From assembly GCF_000003815.2 (NCBI RefSeq), contig NC_049988.1:21378317-21403523 (forward strand): a stretch of 25,207 nt of DNA. Direction: 5' to 3'. The notes under the pieces were generated by a model that saw nothing but the letters and a program-made list of their open reading frames with translations, made no database searches and had not been told where the DNA came from. The translations under genes and the position numbers were made by a program. This document shows, in pieces, positions 1-8,829 of the stretch. The stretch comes from Branchiostoma floridae. Taxonomy: Eukaryota; Chordata; Leptocardii; Amphioxiformes; Branchiostomatidae. The stretch's first letter is position 1. Every line of letters starts with the position of its first letter.

Positions 1-1193
1 ATGGTAAAACTGTTTGTTTGACAGCTTTTATGAATAGGAATATATATTTCATAAATGACTTGCTGTCCCCGGACGGCAATTTTATGTCTTATGATGAATT
101 CAGTACAAATTTCCCAAATGCTTGTGACCAACATAGATATCTACAACTTATTTCAGCTATTCCCGGTAAATGGAAAAAAATACTTAGTACTGAGAAGCGT
201 AAAGACCTTGTGTGCCTGCCCTTTCAAAAAAATTATAAATGGTTACGAAATATAAAAATCAATAAAAGCATGTATATCTACTTTCTTACGTCCATGAACG
301 AGGTCAGCCTTGCACACAAGACTAGACTTTCTTGGTTCTATTATTTTGACAAACCTATACCATGGCGAGATGTATTTACAAACTTATATAGATGTACTAT
401 TGATCCAAGTACTAGATATTTTCAATACCGATTAATTAATAAATTTTTACCTTGTAACAAAATTCTACATACATGGAAATTAATAGACTCTAGCTCTTGT
501 TCTTTCTGTCATGACGATGTAGAATCCTATGTTCATATTTTCTGGGAGTGTCCACATGTAGTTTCATTTTGGAATGATGTAAAAAATTGGTTGAAAGTAG
601 AAACTTCTATAGAGTGCTACCTAAATTCCTTTATTATCATATTTGGAGATACATGTAATGATGCGCCCCCCCTGAAAAATTTGATTATTTTGTTAGGTAA
701 AGTTTTCATCTTCCGGTGTAGACGCTTAAAAATGGTAAACTTCCAGGCCTTTAAAAGACTAATATCTACTTTTGAAAAAACTGAACGTCTCATTGCATCT
801 CGGAGAGGGAAGCTGGAGAAGCATCGGGGTAAGTGGGGAACTTTGTGTTTAATTTGATTTTGAAATGTAGAAATAATCATGAAAGAATATAGAAATGACG
901 TGATAATGATATTTGATTACAATACTGAAATGATTATGCGAGTAATGATACAATGCTTATATGAAAAGATGACATGTAATGTGATAAAATGATATGTAAT
1001 GATTTGATAACAAATGAATAACGTTAGTAATGACATAATAATAATCATATTATATGAGCTGTTAAGTTTACAATGTGGCTGTTAGACTTTGATAGGTTAA
1101 TATTTAAGGGAGGTTCTTCATTTTCTGTTGTGTGACTGTTATATTTATCAGTGAAAATATAATAAAGAATTATAAAAAAAAAAAAAAAAAAAA
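1..1193 (+). mobile_element. 3' portion of a Tx1/L1-type non-LTR retrotransposon
   Basis: The left edge of the window cuts into a LINE read on the plus strand. It shows the C-terminal part of ORF2 (to 857), an AT-rich 3' UTR with many ATGAT/TGATA words (858-1160), an AATAAA signal at 1161-1166 and a run of 20 A at 1174-1193. A poly(A) signal about 8 bases before an A-run, directly downstream of a LINE reading frame, is the expected 3' end of an L1-like insertion. The 5' part lies outside the window, so truncation cannot be judged. The intact reading frame suggests a fairly young copy. No target-site duplication can be identified because the left end is missing. Confidence 0.8.
3..857 (+). CDS. 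LINE ORF2 C-terminal region (partial at 5' end)
   Basis: The frame is open from the window edge, so the true start lies upstream; it ends with TGA at 855-857. Counting from the TTG at 18, residues near 16-29 (LLSPDGNFMSYDEF) match the 'dl..dG.f.s..e' segment common downstream of the reverse transcriptase in L1/Tx1-like ORF2 proteins. Residues 127-142 (TIDPSTRYFQYRLINK) match the conserved 'T.d...r.FQyr.lh' block. A zinc knuckle of the form C-x2-C-x8-H-x4-C follows at Cys161, Cys164, His173, Cys178, then the usual W-x2-V segment. ORF2 supplies endonuclease and reverse transcriptase for target-primed reverse transcription; only the region beyond the catalytic domains is present here. The frame is intact with no stops. 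Assignment to the L1/Tx1 group is by motif order and has not been checked by alignment. Confidence 0.78.
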   Translation, partial: GKTVCLTAFMNRNIYFINDLLSPDGNFMSYDEFSTNFPNACDQHRYLQLISAIPGKWKKILSTEKRKDLVCLPFQKNYKWLRNIKINKSMYIYFLTSMNEVSLAHKTRLSWFYYFDKPIPWRDVFTNLYRCTIDPSTRYFQYRLINKFLPCNKILHTWKLIDSSSCSFCHDDVESYVHIFWECPHVVSFWNDVKNWLKVETSIECYLNSFIIIFGDTCNDAPPLKNLIILLGKVFIFRCRRLKMVNFQAFKRLISTFEKTERLIASRRGKLEKHRGKWGTLCLI

Positions 1194-1204
1194 GAAGATA
1201 CTGG

Positions 1205-1238
<34 letters not shown>
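1205..1238. repeat. poly(A) run
   Basis: A run of 34 A, separated from the LINE poly(A) at 1174-1193 by GAAGATACTGG. It could be a second part of the same tail with a short interruption, a second nested insertion, or an assembly error in homopolymer sequence. Confidence 0.8.
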
Positions 1239-1242
<4 letters not shown>

Positions 1243-2097
1243 AAGGCTTTTTGCCAATTGCAAACCATGTTTTGAAAAAAACAACCAGGGCTGAAGGCGG
1301 CCCTTTGAATCCATGGGGAAAGGAAAAAAATTTTTGAAAAATTATGTTAAAATTTTCCCCTCAAACTCGGCCCCCCCAATGGGTTTTTTTGACGGCTATC
1401 AAAAGTTGCCCTCTTTGAAAATAAACAAGGCGCCCCTTGGTTGTCTATTGGCCAAGGAAAGGAATTTTAAAGGGGGTACAATATAAAAAAAACCTACCTT
1501 AAAACTTTTCATCCCAGGGGGGGGGCTTTCCCCCCCCCATTACATGAAAGTAGGTTTTCTTGCAGCCATTCGGGGGCCCGGTGGGTTATAAACCAAGGCT
1601 GAANNNNNNNNNNNNNNNNNNNNNNNNNNNNNNNNNNNNNNNNNNNNNNNNNNNNNNNNNNNNNNNNNNNNNNNNNNNNNNNNNNNNNNNNNNNNNNNNN
1701 NNNNNNNNNNNNNNNNNNNNNNNNNNNNNNNNNNNNNNNNNNNNNNNNNNNNNNNNNNNNNNNNNNNNNNNNNNNNNNNNNNNNNNNNNNNNNNNNNNNN
1801 NNNNNNNNNNNNNNNNNNNNNNNNNNNNNNNNNNNNNNNNNNNNNNNNNNNNNNNNNNNNNNNNNNNNNNNNNNNNNNNNNNNNNNNNNNNNNNNNNNNN
1901 NNNNNNNNNNNNNNNNNNNNNNNNNNNNNNNNNNNNNNNNNNNNNNNNNNNNNNNNNNNNNNNNNNNNNNNNNNNNNNNNNNNNNNNNNNNNNNNNNNNN
2001 NNNNNNNNNNNNNNNNNNNNNNNNNNNNNNNNNNNNNNNNNNNNNNNNNNNNNNNNNNNNNNNNNNNNNNNNNNNNNNNNNNNNNNNNNNNNNNNNN
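1239..2097. other. low-quality sequence and assembly gap
   Basis: From 1239 to 1603 the sequence is full of homopolymer blocks (runs of A, G and C of 5-9 bases, such as a G-run facing a C-run near 1517-1537). This is unlike the rest of the window and typical of poor read ends beside a gap. Positions 1604-2097 are 494 undetermined bases. Nothing in this interval should be used for gene prediction. Confidence 0.9.
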
Positions 2098-2154
2098 GAT
2101 TTAAGTTTCAACAGTTATGTCCCTTTCATTCCTATTAGTGTGGTGTTTCTACAG

Positions 2155-2399
2155 CTTTTGTTAAAGCTGGGCTTTTTGCCATCCCCTGGTCTAAGAATGC
2201 CCAGTGTAGAGAATTACCTGGGCTCCCTGCCTATCTGCCTAAGGCTTGGAAGTCCGGATCTGCGGATGAACAGGATCTGCTTGTGACGTCCATCTGTGAT
2301 GCTCCTGGCCAGTTGTGTTGGGGAAAGCTGCAGGACGTAGATCGAACATATATGATTTACCAACCAACTTATATATATGGTACAAGTAATATTGAATAA
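2155..2399 (+). CDS. candidate exon, unknown protein
   Basis: A frame with no stop runs from 2139 to the TAA at 2397-2399. It is preceded by a pyrimidine-rich stretch ending GTGTTTCTACAG (2143-2154), a good 3' splice site. The first residues read FVKAGLFAIPWSKNAQ and a later segment reads DAPGQLCWGKLQ. Composition and codon mix look protein-like up to about 2340. No strong donor is seen: GAC|GTAGAT near 2337 and CAA|GTAATA near 2387 are the only weak options, so the exon might end at either or at the stop. I do not recognise the family. An open frame of about 86 codons can occur by chance, and the gap upstream prevents linking it to another exon. Confidence 0.25.
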
Positions 2400-2460
2400 T
2401 AATTGACTGTTATAAATCAGCAGAACTATGGCTGAACTGCTTTCGACAACCAAATCAGTG

Positions 2461-2782
2461 TACGTCTCTATATGGCCCAGGTCATTGTCGTCTGTCTACT
2501 TCTGGTTTCTCTAAGATATTCCAGCATGTGGTCCATTCTAATATGTTATGATTTATGTATAAACTCGGACTAGTCATATATCAGCCTGTAAAGGAGACCT
2601 TCAGGGGGCCTCCCTGGCTGGGTTTCAGTTTTGCTGAGGTTGTCGGCCTGGAGTTGTCTTTTGTTGATTAAATGACTGATAGCAATGCCTCAGTGGTGCC
2701 TGGTGGGCATGATCACCTTAGGAAGCCATCAAGGAAGCTATTCATCCTGAGTCTGGTCATTGTCCTACAAGTCCCTGAACTT
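2461..2782. other. unique intergenic or intronic sequence
   Basis: No repeat, reading frame or paired splice signals that I can support. Base composition is balanced. Confidence 0.5.
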
Positions 2783-3043
2783 CTTGGAGTCCTATAAAGC
2801 ATTGTCTTTAAACTTTATCTAAAAGACTTGGAGTCCTTAAAGTATTGTCTGTAAACTTCATTGGAAAAACTAGGCGTCCTTAAAGCATTTGTCTGTAAAC
2901 TTCATCAGAAAAACTAGGAGTCCTTAAAGCATTGTTTGTAAACTTCATCGGATAATCTTGGAGTCCTTACAGCATTTGTCTTTAAACTTCATCAGAAAAA
3001 CTTGGAATCTTTGAAGCATTTGTCTTAAACTTCATCGGAAAAA
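2783..3043. repeat. tandem repeat, 6 units of 42-44 bp
   Basis: Units begin CTTGGAGTCCT or CTAGGAGTCCT at 2783, 2827, 2870, 2914, 2957 and 3001, giving spacings of 44, 43, 44, 43, 44 and 42. Each unit has the order GGAGTCCTTAAAGCATT, TGTCTGTAAACTTCATC, GGAAAAAC. The one-base variation comes mainly from ATTG versus ATTTG. The units are diverged by several substitutions each, so the array is not recent. Confidence 0.9.
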
Positions 3044-3237
3044 CGAAATAAAATGAAAAATGAAACATGGGCCAGATTTGATCAGTCCTCTGAGTGGTTA
3101 CTGTAGGTAATTTGGTATGTCCTTTGTTTTGTCGTGAGGTAATCTATAACATGTGAACCCATTTGTGAAGAACTGATCATAGTCATCTCCTATTGCTGTA
3201 TAACCATAGTGATGAGGCTGTGTAGGAGACAGGTGGC

Positions 3238-4475
3238 TTGAGTTGAGGGATGGGTTTCAGATCACTGATGGAGACTCCTCCGTACCACCAGGTGGGCATC
3301 ATCTCAGTTGTCATGGTAACCCATCAATCATGTGCCACCAGGCTGTGGTCATGTCTTTGAAAGTCGCTGACCTGAAAGGGAATGACATTCCGTCATTGGA
3401 ATTTGTAGCATTTGTGACTGTGTTAAAGCGGTAGCAAGTCTAACATCAGTGTGCATTGTCTTTCTGTTGGACTATATTTATGGCATGTTTCATCTGTCAT
3501 TCATATTGATCATAATTCAGAGCCATGTATATGGCTGCGAGGCTTCAATAAAGTTCTGCATCTATCTGTCAAAACTGTAAGTGATGAGGAGGAGCAAGGT
3601 GACAGATGATGGCTCATCCGTAACAACAGGTGAGCATCATCACCGTCGTCATGGGAACAGGAACGACACCCATCAATCATGTCCGACCAGGCTGCGGTCG
3701 TGTCCTTGACAGTCCTTGATCTTGAGTCTTCTGTAAAGCTTTTGTGGCTTTGTGTGAGCAGTTGGGGTGGTTCTTTGAGTATGATCAGGTGATGGATGGT
3801 TGTCATGCGCAGGGTCGTCATGGGAACGTCAATCATGGCCGTCGTCATGTCTATGACAGTATCTAACCTTGACACTAAAATCTAGTGTGCATGAAGCATT
3901 TGTGACTTCAATAGAGCCAACAGCAAATCTAGATAATTGAAGGGGAAATGTGAAGAAACATCTGTGACCATTTATGTCATGTAGGTGTTCATTGGTGAAG
4001 AGTTTGGAGACAGTTGCAGCATATTCCTTGCTGTCTCCAGGACTGTCTCCAGGACCCGTCCTTCCGTCCTGGGATGGAAATTTGCTTGTTGGGACAAAAG
4101 AAAATTTACCCCTTCTGTCCCAAAAAATGACATGAAACTGTTGAAAATGTTCTTTCATAAGCTTAAAATGACCTATTTATCCATGAAAATGAACAACATG
4201 GGCCCTGAAACAATGTGTGGGATGGGCAAAATTCAAAGCTGGAGACAGTCTTGTATCTGAGCCGTAAGAGATGAGCAGCTTTAGTTGAGGGATGGGTTTC
4301 AGGTGAGCGATGGGGATGCCTGGGAGCAGCCAGGTGTGGGATCACTGTTACCATGGAAACCTAAGAGACAATGATCCGTCATGGATTGGTCATGTCCTTA
4401 GGTGTCCCCTCGTTAATGGAGAAATGTTCAGGCGTTGAGGAAGCATCTGTCACTGTTACGGCCTGAGTTTGAGTG
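3238..4475. repeat. diverged local duplications (about four copies)
   Basis: Four blocks share the same word order: 3238-3435, 3570-3770, 3785-3915 and 4280-4475. Two blocks begin TTGAGGGATGGGTTTCAG (3242 and 4286 regions). Three contain a version of GTCATGG-TAACC/GAAC followed by CATCAATCATG and a GTGGTCATGTC/GTCGTGTCC word. Each ends with a version of AAAGCATTTGTGACTGT. The blocks are 60-75% alike by eye and unevenly spaced, so this is an old decayed array or repeated local duplication. Short frames here are by-products. Confidence 0.55.
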
Positions 4476-5050
4476 GGTGCCAAAGTTAATGGGAGAAGAA
4501 GTGCGGAGACAGTGCAGGAAAAATGGTCTCATTCATAACGAGGTCATAACAGATACTTTTTTACACTTGTGGTAGATTTATGCATCCCTCATGACCACTT
4601 ATTGATTTGTATCTTCTGAAGTGATGAAATTCCTGGGACTGGGCCAAGCAGTTTTCACACCTCCATGAAAAATGATGATTTTTATGCAGCTTCCATGTGT
4701 CTGTTGGTGGACAAGATAACCTTAAAGATCAGCTTGATGGTTTCGTTTCATATCTAGGAAAACTGGAAAAGATTTTGGACACCCTTGCGGCTTCCCTTGG
4801 TACTGGAGAGGAATTTCCGTTTTTGACATCTTGTGTTATGGATGTTATATGGTCAAGATTCTTGGATGGTACATAAATTTTGTGCTCAGAAAGAAGCGAC
4901 ATGATGTTTGGCCCACCTTGTAGCCATTTTTGTCAAAAACTTCTCACTCACACTCACTCATAGTCATAATGAATCTATATATGTCCTGAAAAATGAGCAA
5001 CTTCTGTCAGGAAAGATGGGATACTTCTTTAAGGAAGATGAGGTACCCCT
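4476..5050. other. mostly unique sequence around a candidate exon
   Basis: No repeats are obvious except CACTCACACTCACTCA near 4946-4963. The only feature I can point to is the open frame at 4690-4876. Confidence 0.5.
4690..4876 (+). CDS. candidate exon, unknown protein
   Basis: An acceptor-like GATTTTTATGCAG ends at 4689. From 4691 the frame is open for 61 codons to the TAA at 4874. The peptide contains GGQDNLKDQLDGFVSYLGKL, then EKILDTLAASLGTGEEFPFL. The first part has a heptad-like leucine spacing compatible with a helix. The other two frames close quickly. If real, it could be a terminal exon using the TAA, or it could stop at the weak donor ATG|GTACAT near 4867. The family is not recognised and chance remains a serious alternative. 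Confidence 0.25.
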
Positions 5051-5109
5051 ATCACTCTAGTATGAGGCAGATGTGTCCCCCTGTGCATCCAGCCCCATGA
5101 AGTTTATAC

Positions 5110-5213
5110 TGTAACAGTTGTACGGATACAGCCCCAAGTGTTGGGATCATCAGCTCCAAGCTCCCATATCGACACCTGTCCATCAAACCCAACGCCTTTT
5201 GTACCTGGTCCGT
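5110..5213 (-). CDS. candidate exon with a WD-repeat-like segment
   Basis: On the minus strand an acceptor-like CTGCTTCACGGCAG precedes a 104-base open segment ending at ACA|GTATAA. The frame begins with two bases of a split codon and ends on a codon boundary. The 34-residue peptide contains GFDGQVSIWEL, which resembles the 'D..v.iW' strand ending a WD40 blade, followed by GADDPNTWGCIRTTV. One blade fragment is too short for a firm domain call and no neighbouring blade exons were found. The donor is weak. Confidence 0.25.
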
Positions 5214-5439
5214 CTGCCGTGAAGCAGTTAGGAGGAGACGGCGACCGTTTAGCGCGGTTGCCGTGGCGATGATGCGGTGAGAACGCCTGCTGTGATGGGT
5301 GTGCAACGGTTATCTTCCCCAAACACCGGGTCTACCCAAATCCCAGGAGCATCTCACCAAATCCCAGCAGCATCTCAGCCCACTGATAATGCTTCTGTAA
5401 TAGACTCTCCTCTATTCTCGGCATCTCGGGAGGATTGCG

Positions 5440-6450
5440 GGCCCCTTTCAGCCAAGCTTTTCCATCCGTCGGGCGCTAAGTCCACTTACACGACGTTTCC
5501 TGCCATTTCCACAATGGAGGGGAGAATGGGGGACCTTGGATTAGCGATAAACCTGTCCAGAAGTGTTACGGTGATGCTCAGAGAGTCATACAGAGGTTTG
5601 CAGTGACTGCTGTGTGTTTACAATGTATGTGGATGGCGAAACTACACACATAAAAGTTACAGAAAGAAAAAAGGTTGAAAAGTCATGAGAGTCAAGTTTG
5701 TGTTTTTAGCTTACCTGTGCAAAGTGTGAGTGTGTCCAAAGGAGATACTGTTAATAGTATACATTATTTACAGTTTTGTGATGCCGAGCTTCCCCATCCG
5801 TTGGAAACTAAGCCCTCTTACACGATACTTCCTGCTACTTCCACAATAGTAGGGAGAATGGGGGACCCTGGATTAGTATAAACCTGTCCTGAATCATTGT
5901 ACCTGTCCTAAAGTGTTACAGGGATGCGCAGAGAGTCATTCCAAGGTTGCAGAGACTCAGCTGGTGTGGTTTATGTGGAGGGCTAAACTACCCACATTAA
6001 AGTTACAGAAAGAGGTTGGGTTGAAAAGTTGACAAAGTCATGGGAGTCAAGTTTGAATTCTAAGCTGTCCAAGGAGTTGCTGTGTTAAACAGAGAGTCAT
6101 GCAGAGGTTTGCAGTGACTGTGTGTTTATGTGGGTGGCTATACTCGCCCTATGAACTTCAAGATAAAAGTCGGAAAAAGAAGTTGGGTTGAAAAGTCATG
6201 AAAGTCAAGTTTGAATTCTAAGGTGATGCTGTGATGCACATTGAGACATGGAGAGGTTTTCAGTGACCCAGCTGCTGTGTGTTTATGTGGATGGCTATAC
6301 TCACCCTGTAAAGATAAAAGTTGCAAAGAGAACTTGGGTTGAAAAGTTGAAAAATCTTAAAAGAGAAGTTTGAATTCTTAGCTCACCTGCCCAAAGAACA
6401 TACTGTGATGCACATTAGGCATACAGAGGTTTTCAGTGGCTGCGACAGAA
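5440..6450. repeat. diverged tandem array, about five units
   Basis: The anchor word CAGAGGTTTGCAGTGA or a variant occurs at 5591, 5941, 6102, 6251 and 6424 (spacings 350, 161, 149, 173). It is followed by GTGTTTATGTGGATGGC, AAAGTTACAGAAAGA, GGTTGGGTTGAAAAGT and AAGTTTGAATTCTAAGC. The first two units are longer because they also carry a segment beginning CCATCCGT at 5463 and 5795, which includes GGGAGAATGGGGGACC. The array therefore has a long (about 330 bp) and a short (about 160 bp) unit type. Some units carry minus-strand donor-like sites (ACAG|GTAAGC at 5711, GCAG|GTGAGC at 6383, AGG|GTGAGT near 6303). Confidence 0.75.
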
Positions 6451-6593
6451 GGAGTGTACATTAAATTTTGTATATACCTCCATAAAAACTTACAACTAGA
6501 AGCAATATTGAAAAGTTTGAGCCTTTTATGGTACTTCTGAGCAATCGATTATTTTGAATGTCAAATTTAAAGTTTGTTTAGCAAGTAATGTTT

Positions 6594-6965
6594 TCTTTAT
6601 ACTAGCAATTTCCAAAGCGTATTTCTTTCAATTGCAGACTTAGTGGTTGGCATTCGTGCAGTTCCAATATCTGGTTTTATGCCAAGATCATGATATTTTG
6701 GGACCCAAATTTACGTCCCTTCCAAACGACAAGTGCTACCCCCATGAAGATGCCCTATTCAGAATGGAATCAGGATCTGCCAGTTTGTTTGTTTTTATTT
6801 ATTACGCCAGGGGTAACATATCGCCATTGTATTGGCGGTTTTCATTGTGCCCTTGGGGGTAAGGCCAGACATTCGTGTACATATGTAAAGCTATAGAACT
6901 GTAGTTATGTAGATGCCATACTTTATACCTCGTACAATTGCTGTGCAATAAAGTTATCATCAAAC
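6594..6965 (+). other. possible terminal exon or transposon tail with poly(A) signal
   Basis: A strong acceptor-like TTTCTTTCAATTGCAG ends near 6637. Two frames are open after it: a short one (LVVGIRAVPISGFMPRS, then stop) and a longer one running to a TAG near 6895. An AATAAA lies at 6947-6952 in GTGCAATAAAGTTATCAT, a context common at the 3' ends of CR1/L2-like retroelements as well as of genes. The segment GGGACCCAAATTTACGTCCC (6700-6719) also looks like material I associate with dispersed invertebrate repeats. I cannot decide between a host 3' exon and a retroelement tail. Confidence 0.35.
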
Positions 6966-7050
6966 AAAATAAAACTCATTGGTACCAGGAGCTGAACTGT
7001 GAGGCTTGTTGAGCTACAGGGACATCCATTTCTTTCAAAGATTTTACTTA

Positions 7051-7408
7051 GGCCACTCCAATTTAATTTCTTGGTTCACGGATTTTTTCATAAAAAATAT
7101 GGAGCAAGAGGGCGAAATAAAAATAAAAATAAAAATTGTAAAATGGTTGGGGTAAAGGTAACGGCTAATCTAAAACATAAAGAAAAAAGTTTCCAGCTTG
7201 AAAAAAGTACAAAAACACTATTTTTGTACAGTAACAGCACCTGTACCCACACTTTAAGGAGCTTATAGTATAAAGGCCAATTTGCTACACCAGAAAGTTG
7301 GTGAATGGTTTCATTAATGGTGAAAATTTGCTGAGTGGTAATTTTTTTTTTTTTCCAAAAAATAGGAGCGAGCGAATCCGTGAACCAAGAAATTAAATCG
7401 GTGTGGCC
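7051..7408. mobile_element. PIF/Harbinger-like MITE, 358 bp
   Basis: The left end GGCCACTCCAATTTAATTTC (7051-7070) is inverted at the right end, whose complement reads GGCCACACCGATTTAATTTC. The match continues inward through TTGGTTCACGGATT, giving terminal inverted repeats of about 34 bp with two mismatches. The element is flanked by TTA on both sides (7048-7050 and 7409-7411), the TWA-type 3-bp target duplication typical of PIF/Harbinger. There is no transposase frame; the interior is AT-rich and includes (AAAAAT)n near 7118-7136 and a T-run near 7342. It must have been moved by an autonomous relative elsewhere. Confidence 0.88.
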
Positions 7409-7469
7409 TTATTATCAGGAAACCAAGGAAATAGATACATCTGGCCTTGTCTGTAGGTCATATACCATG

Positions 7470-7682
7470 TACTGTTAATGCATTTAAGTTCGTGGGGATT
7501 TAATTTCGCGGTAGCGGGAAAAAGGACTTTTCGTGTTGGTTTTAAGTTTGCGGGTAGCACCATGCACTGTACTCCCTTACTGCCATGGAAAAATGTTCGC
7601 GGTGGTTTTAGATTCGCGGTGAAGTGGCCACTGCAAAAACTGCGAACATAAAACCACCGTGAACATTTCTGCATTTACAGTT
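7470..7682. mobile_element. MITE with TACTGTWAATGCA termini
   Basis: The left end TACTGTTAATGCATTTAAG (7470-7488) pairs with the right end GCATTTACAGTTA, whose complement is TAACTGTAAATGC. Inward, the left half has TTCGTGGGGATTTAATTTCG and the right half the complementary CGAACATAAAACCACCGTGAAC. The same TTCGCGGTGGTTTTA word is repeated internally near 7588-7605, so the element is largely a set of inverted and direct TTCGCGG motifs. Length is about 211 bp with no coding capacity. Target duplication is unclear (TA or a 3-bp TNA). A half-copy occurs at 18176-18238. The superfamily is not assigned. Confidence 0.72.
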
Positions 7683-7683
7683 A

Positions 7684-8823
7684 GTTATGATGAAGTACCC
7701 CCTGATGCCCTGCGTCTGCCAGGGTTAGGGACAATATAGGAAGTCTGGGCTTCATGCAGTTGGGGTTAGGAAAACCCTGTAGGTCTTACCTTGTCTTTGG
7801 GACATGTACCGTACATGTAAGTTATGATGTATTACCTCCTGATGCCCTGTATCTGCCAGGGTTAGGGACAATGTAGGAAGTTTCTACAATTGTGAAGTGG
7901 AGCTTAGTAAAACCCTGTACTATTTTATAGGTCCTGCCTTGTCTGTGGGACATGTACCGTACATGTTATGATGAAGTACCCCCTGATGCCCTACGTCTGC
8001 CAGGGTTAGGGACAGTGCCGGTCTCGGCTTTATGCAGTTGGGGTTAGGAAAACCCTGTAGGTCTTACCTTGTCTTTGGGACATGTAACATGTAAGTTATG
8101 ATGAAGTACCCTCTGATGCCCTGTGTCTGCCAGGGTTAGGGACAGTGCAGGTAGTCTCGGCTTCATGCAGTTGGGGTTAGGAAAAGCCTGTAGGTCTTAC
8201 CTTGTCTTTGGGACATGTACCGTACATGTAGTTATGATGTAGTAGTATCAGGGTTAGGGACAGAGTAGGACCGTATACATGTACATGTAAGTTATGATGT
8301 AGTACCTCCTGATGCCCTGTGTCTGCCAGGGTTAAGGACAATATAGGAAGTCTCGGCTTCATGCAGTTGGGGTTAGGAAAAGCCTGTAGGTCTTACCTTG
8401 TCTTTGGGACATGTACCGTACATGTAAGTTATGATGTATTACCTCCTGATACCCTGTGTCTGCCAGGGTTAGAGGCAGAGTAGGACATTTCCACATGTCA
8501 CATCTGTGAGGTGGAGGTTAGGAAAAGCCTGTAGGTCTTACCTTGTCTTTGGGACATGTACCGTACATGTAAGTTATGATGTATTACCTCCTGATACCTT
8601 GTATCTGCCAGGGTTAGAGGCAGAGTAGGACATTTCCACATGTCACATCTGTGAGGTGGAGGTTAGGAAAAGCCTGTAGGTCTTAGCTTGTTGTTGGGAC
8701 ATGTACCGTACATGTAAGTTATGATGTAGTACCTCCTGATACCCTGTATCTGCCAGGGTTAAAGGCAGAGTAGGACATTTCCACATGTCACATCTGTGAG
8801 GTGGAGGTTAGGAAAACCCTGTA
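7684..8823. repeat. tandem array, 9 units of about 137 bp
   Basis: Units start GTTATGATG at 7684, 7821, 7965, 8095, 8231, 8291, 8428, 8573 and 8718 (spacings 137, 144, 130, 136, 60, 137, 145, 145); the fifth is internally deleted. Shared words in order: CTCCTGATGCCCTGTGTCTG, CCAGGGTTAGGGACA, GGTTAGGAAAACCCTGTAGG, TCTTACCTTGTCTTTGGGAC, ACATGTACCGTACATGT. Two subtypes differ in the middle: TTCATGCAGTTGGGG in most left units and CATTTCCACATGTCACATC in the three right units, which are nearly identical. The unit 7821 is intermediate. The array begins two or three bases after the MITE end. The last unit stops at CCCTGTAAATAATGG. Confidence 0.93.
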
Positions 8824-8829
8824 AATAAT

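Noticed and set aside
617-880. Minus-strand open frame of 87 codons
   Set aside because: It is antisense to the LINE ORF2 reading frame, whose motifs support the plus strand.
1045-1314. Minus-strand frame with long phenylalanine runs
   Set aside because: It translates the complement of the LINE poly(A) runs.
1509-2138. Frames on both strands across the undetermined bases
   Set aside because: They exist only because the N bases contain no stops.
7700-8790. TTAGGG words as interstitial telomere repeats
   Set aside because: They occur once per 137-bp unit in the context CCAGGGTTAGGGACA and never in tandem.
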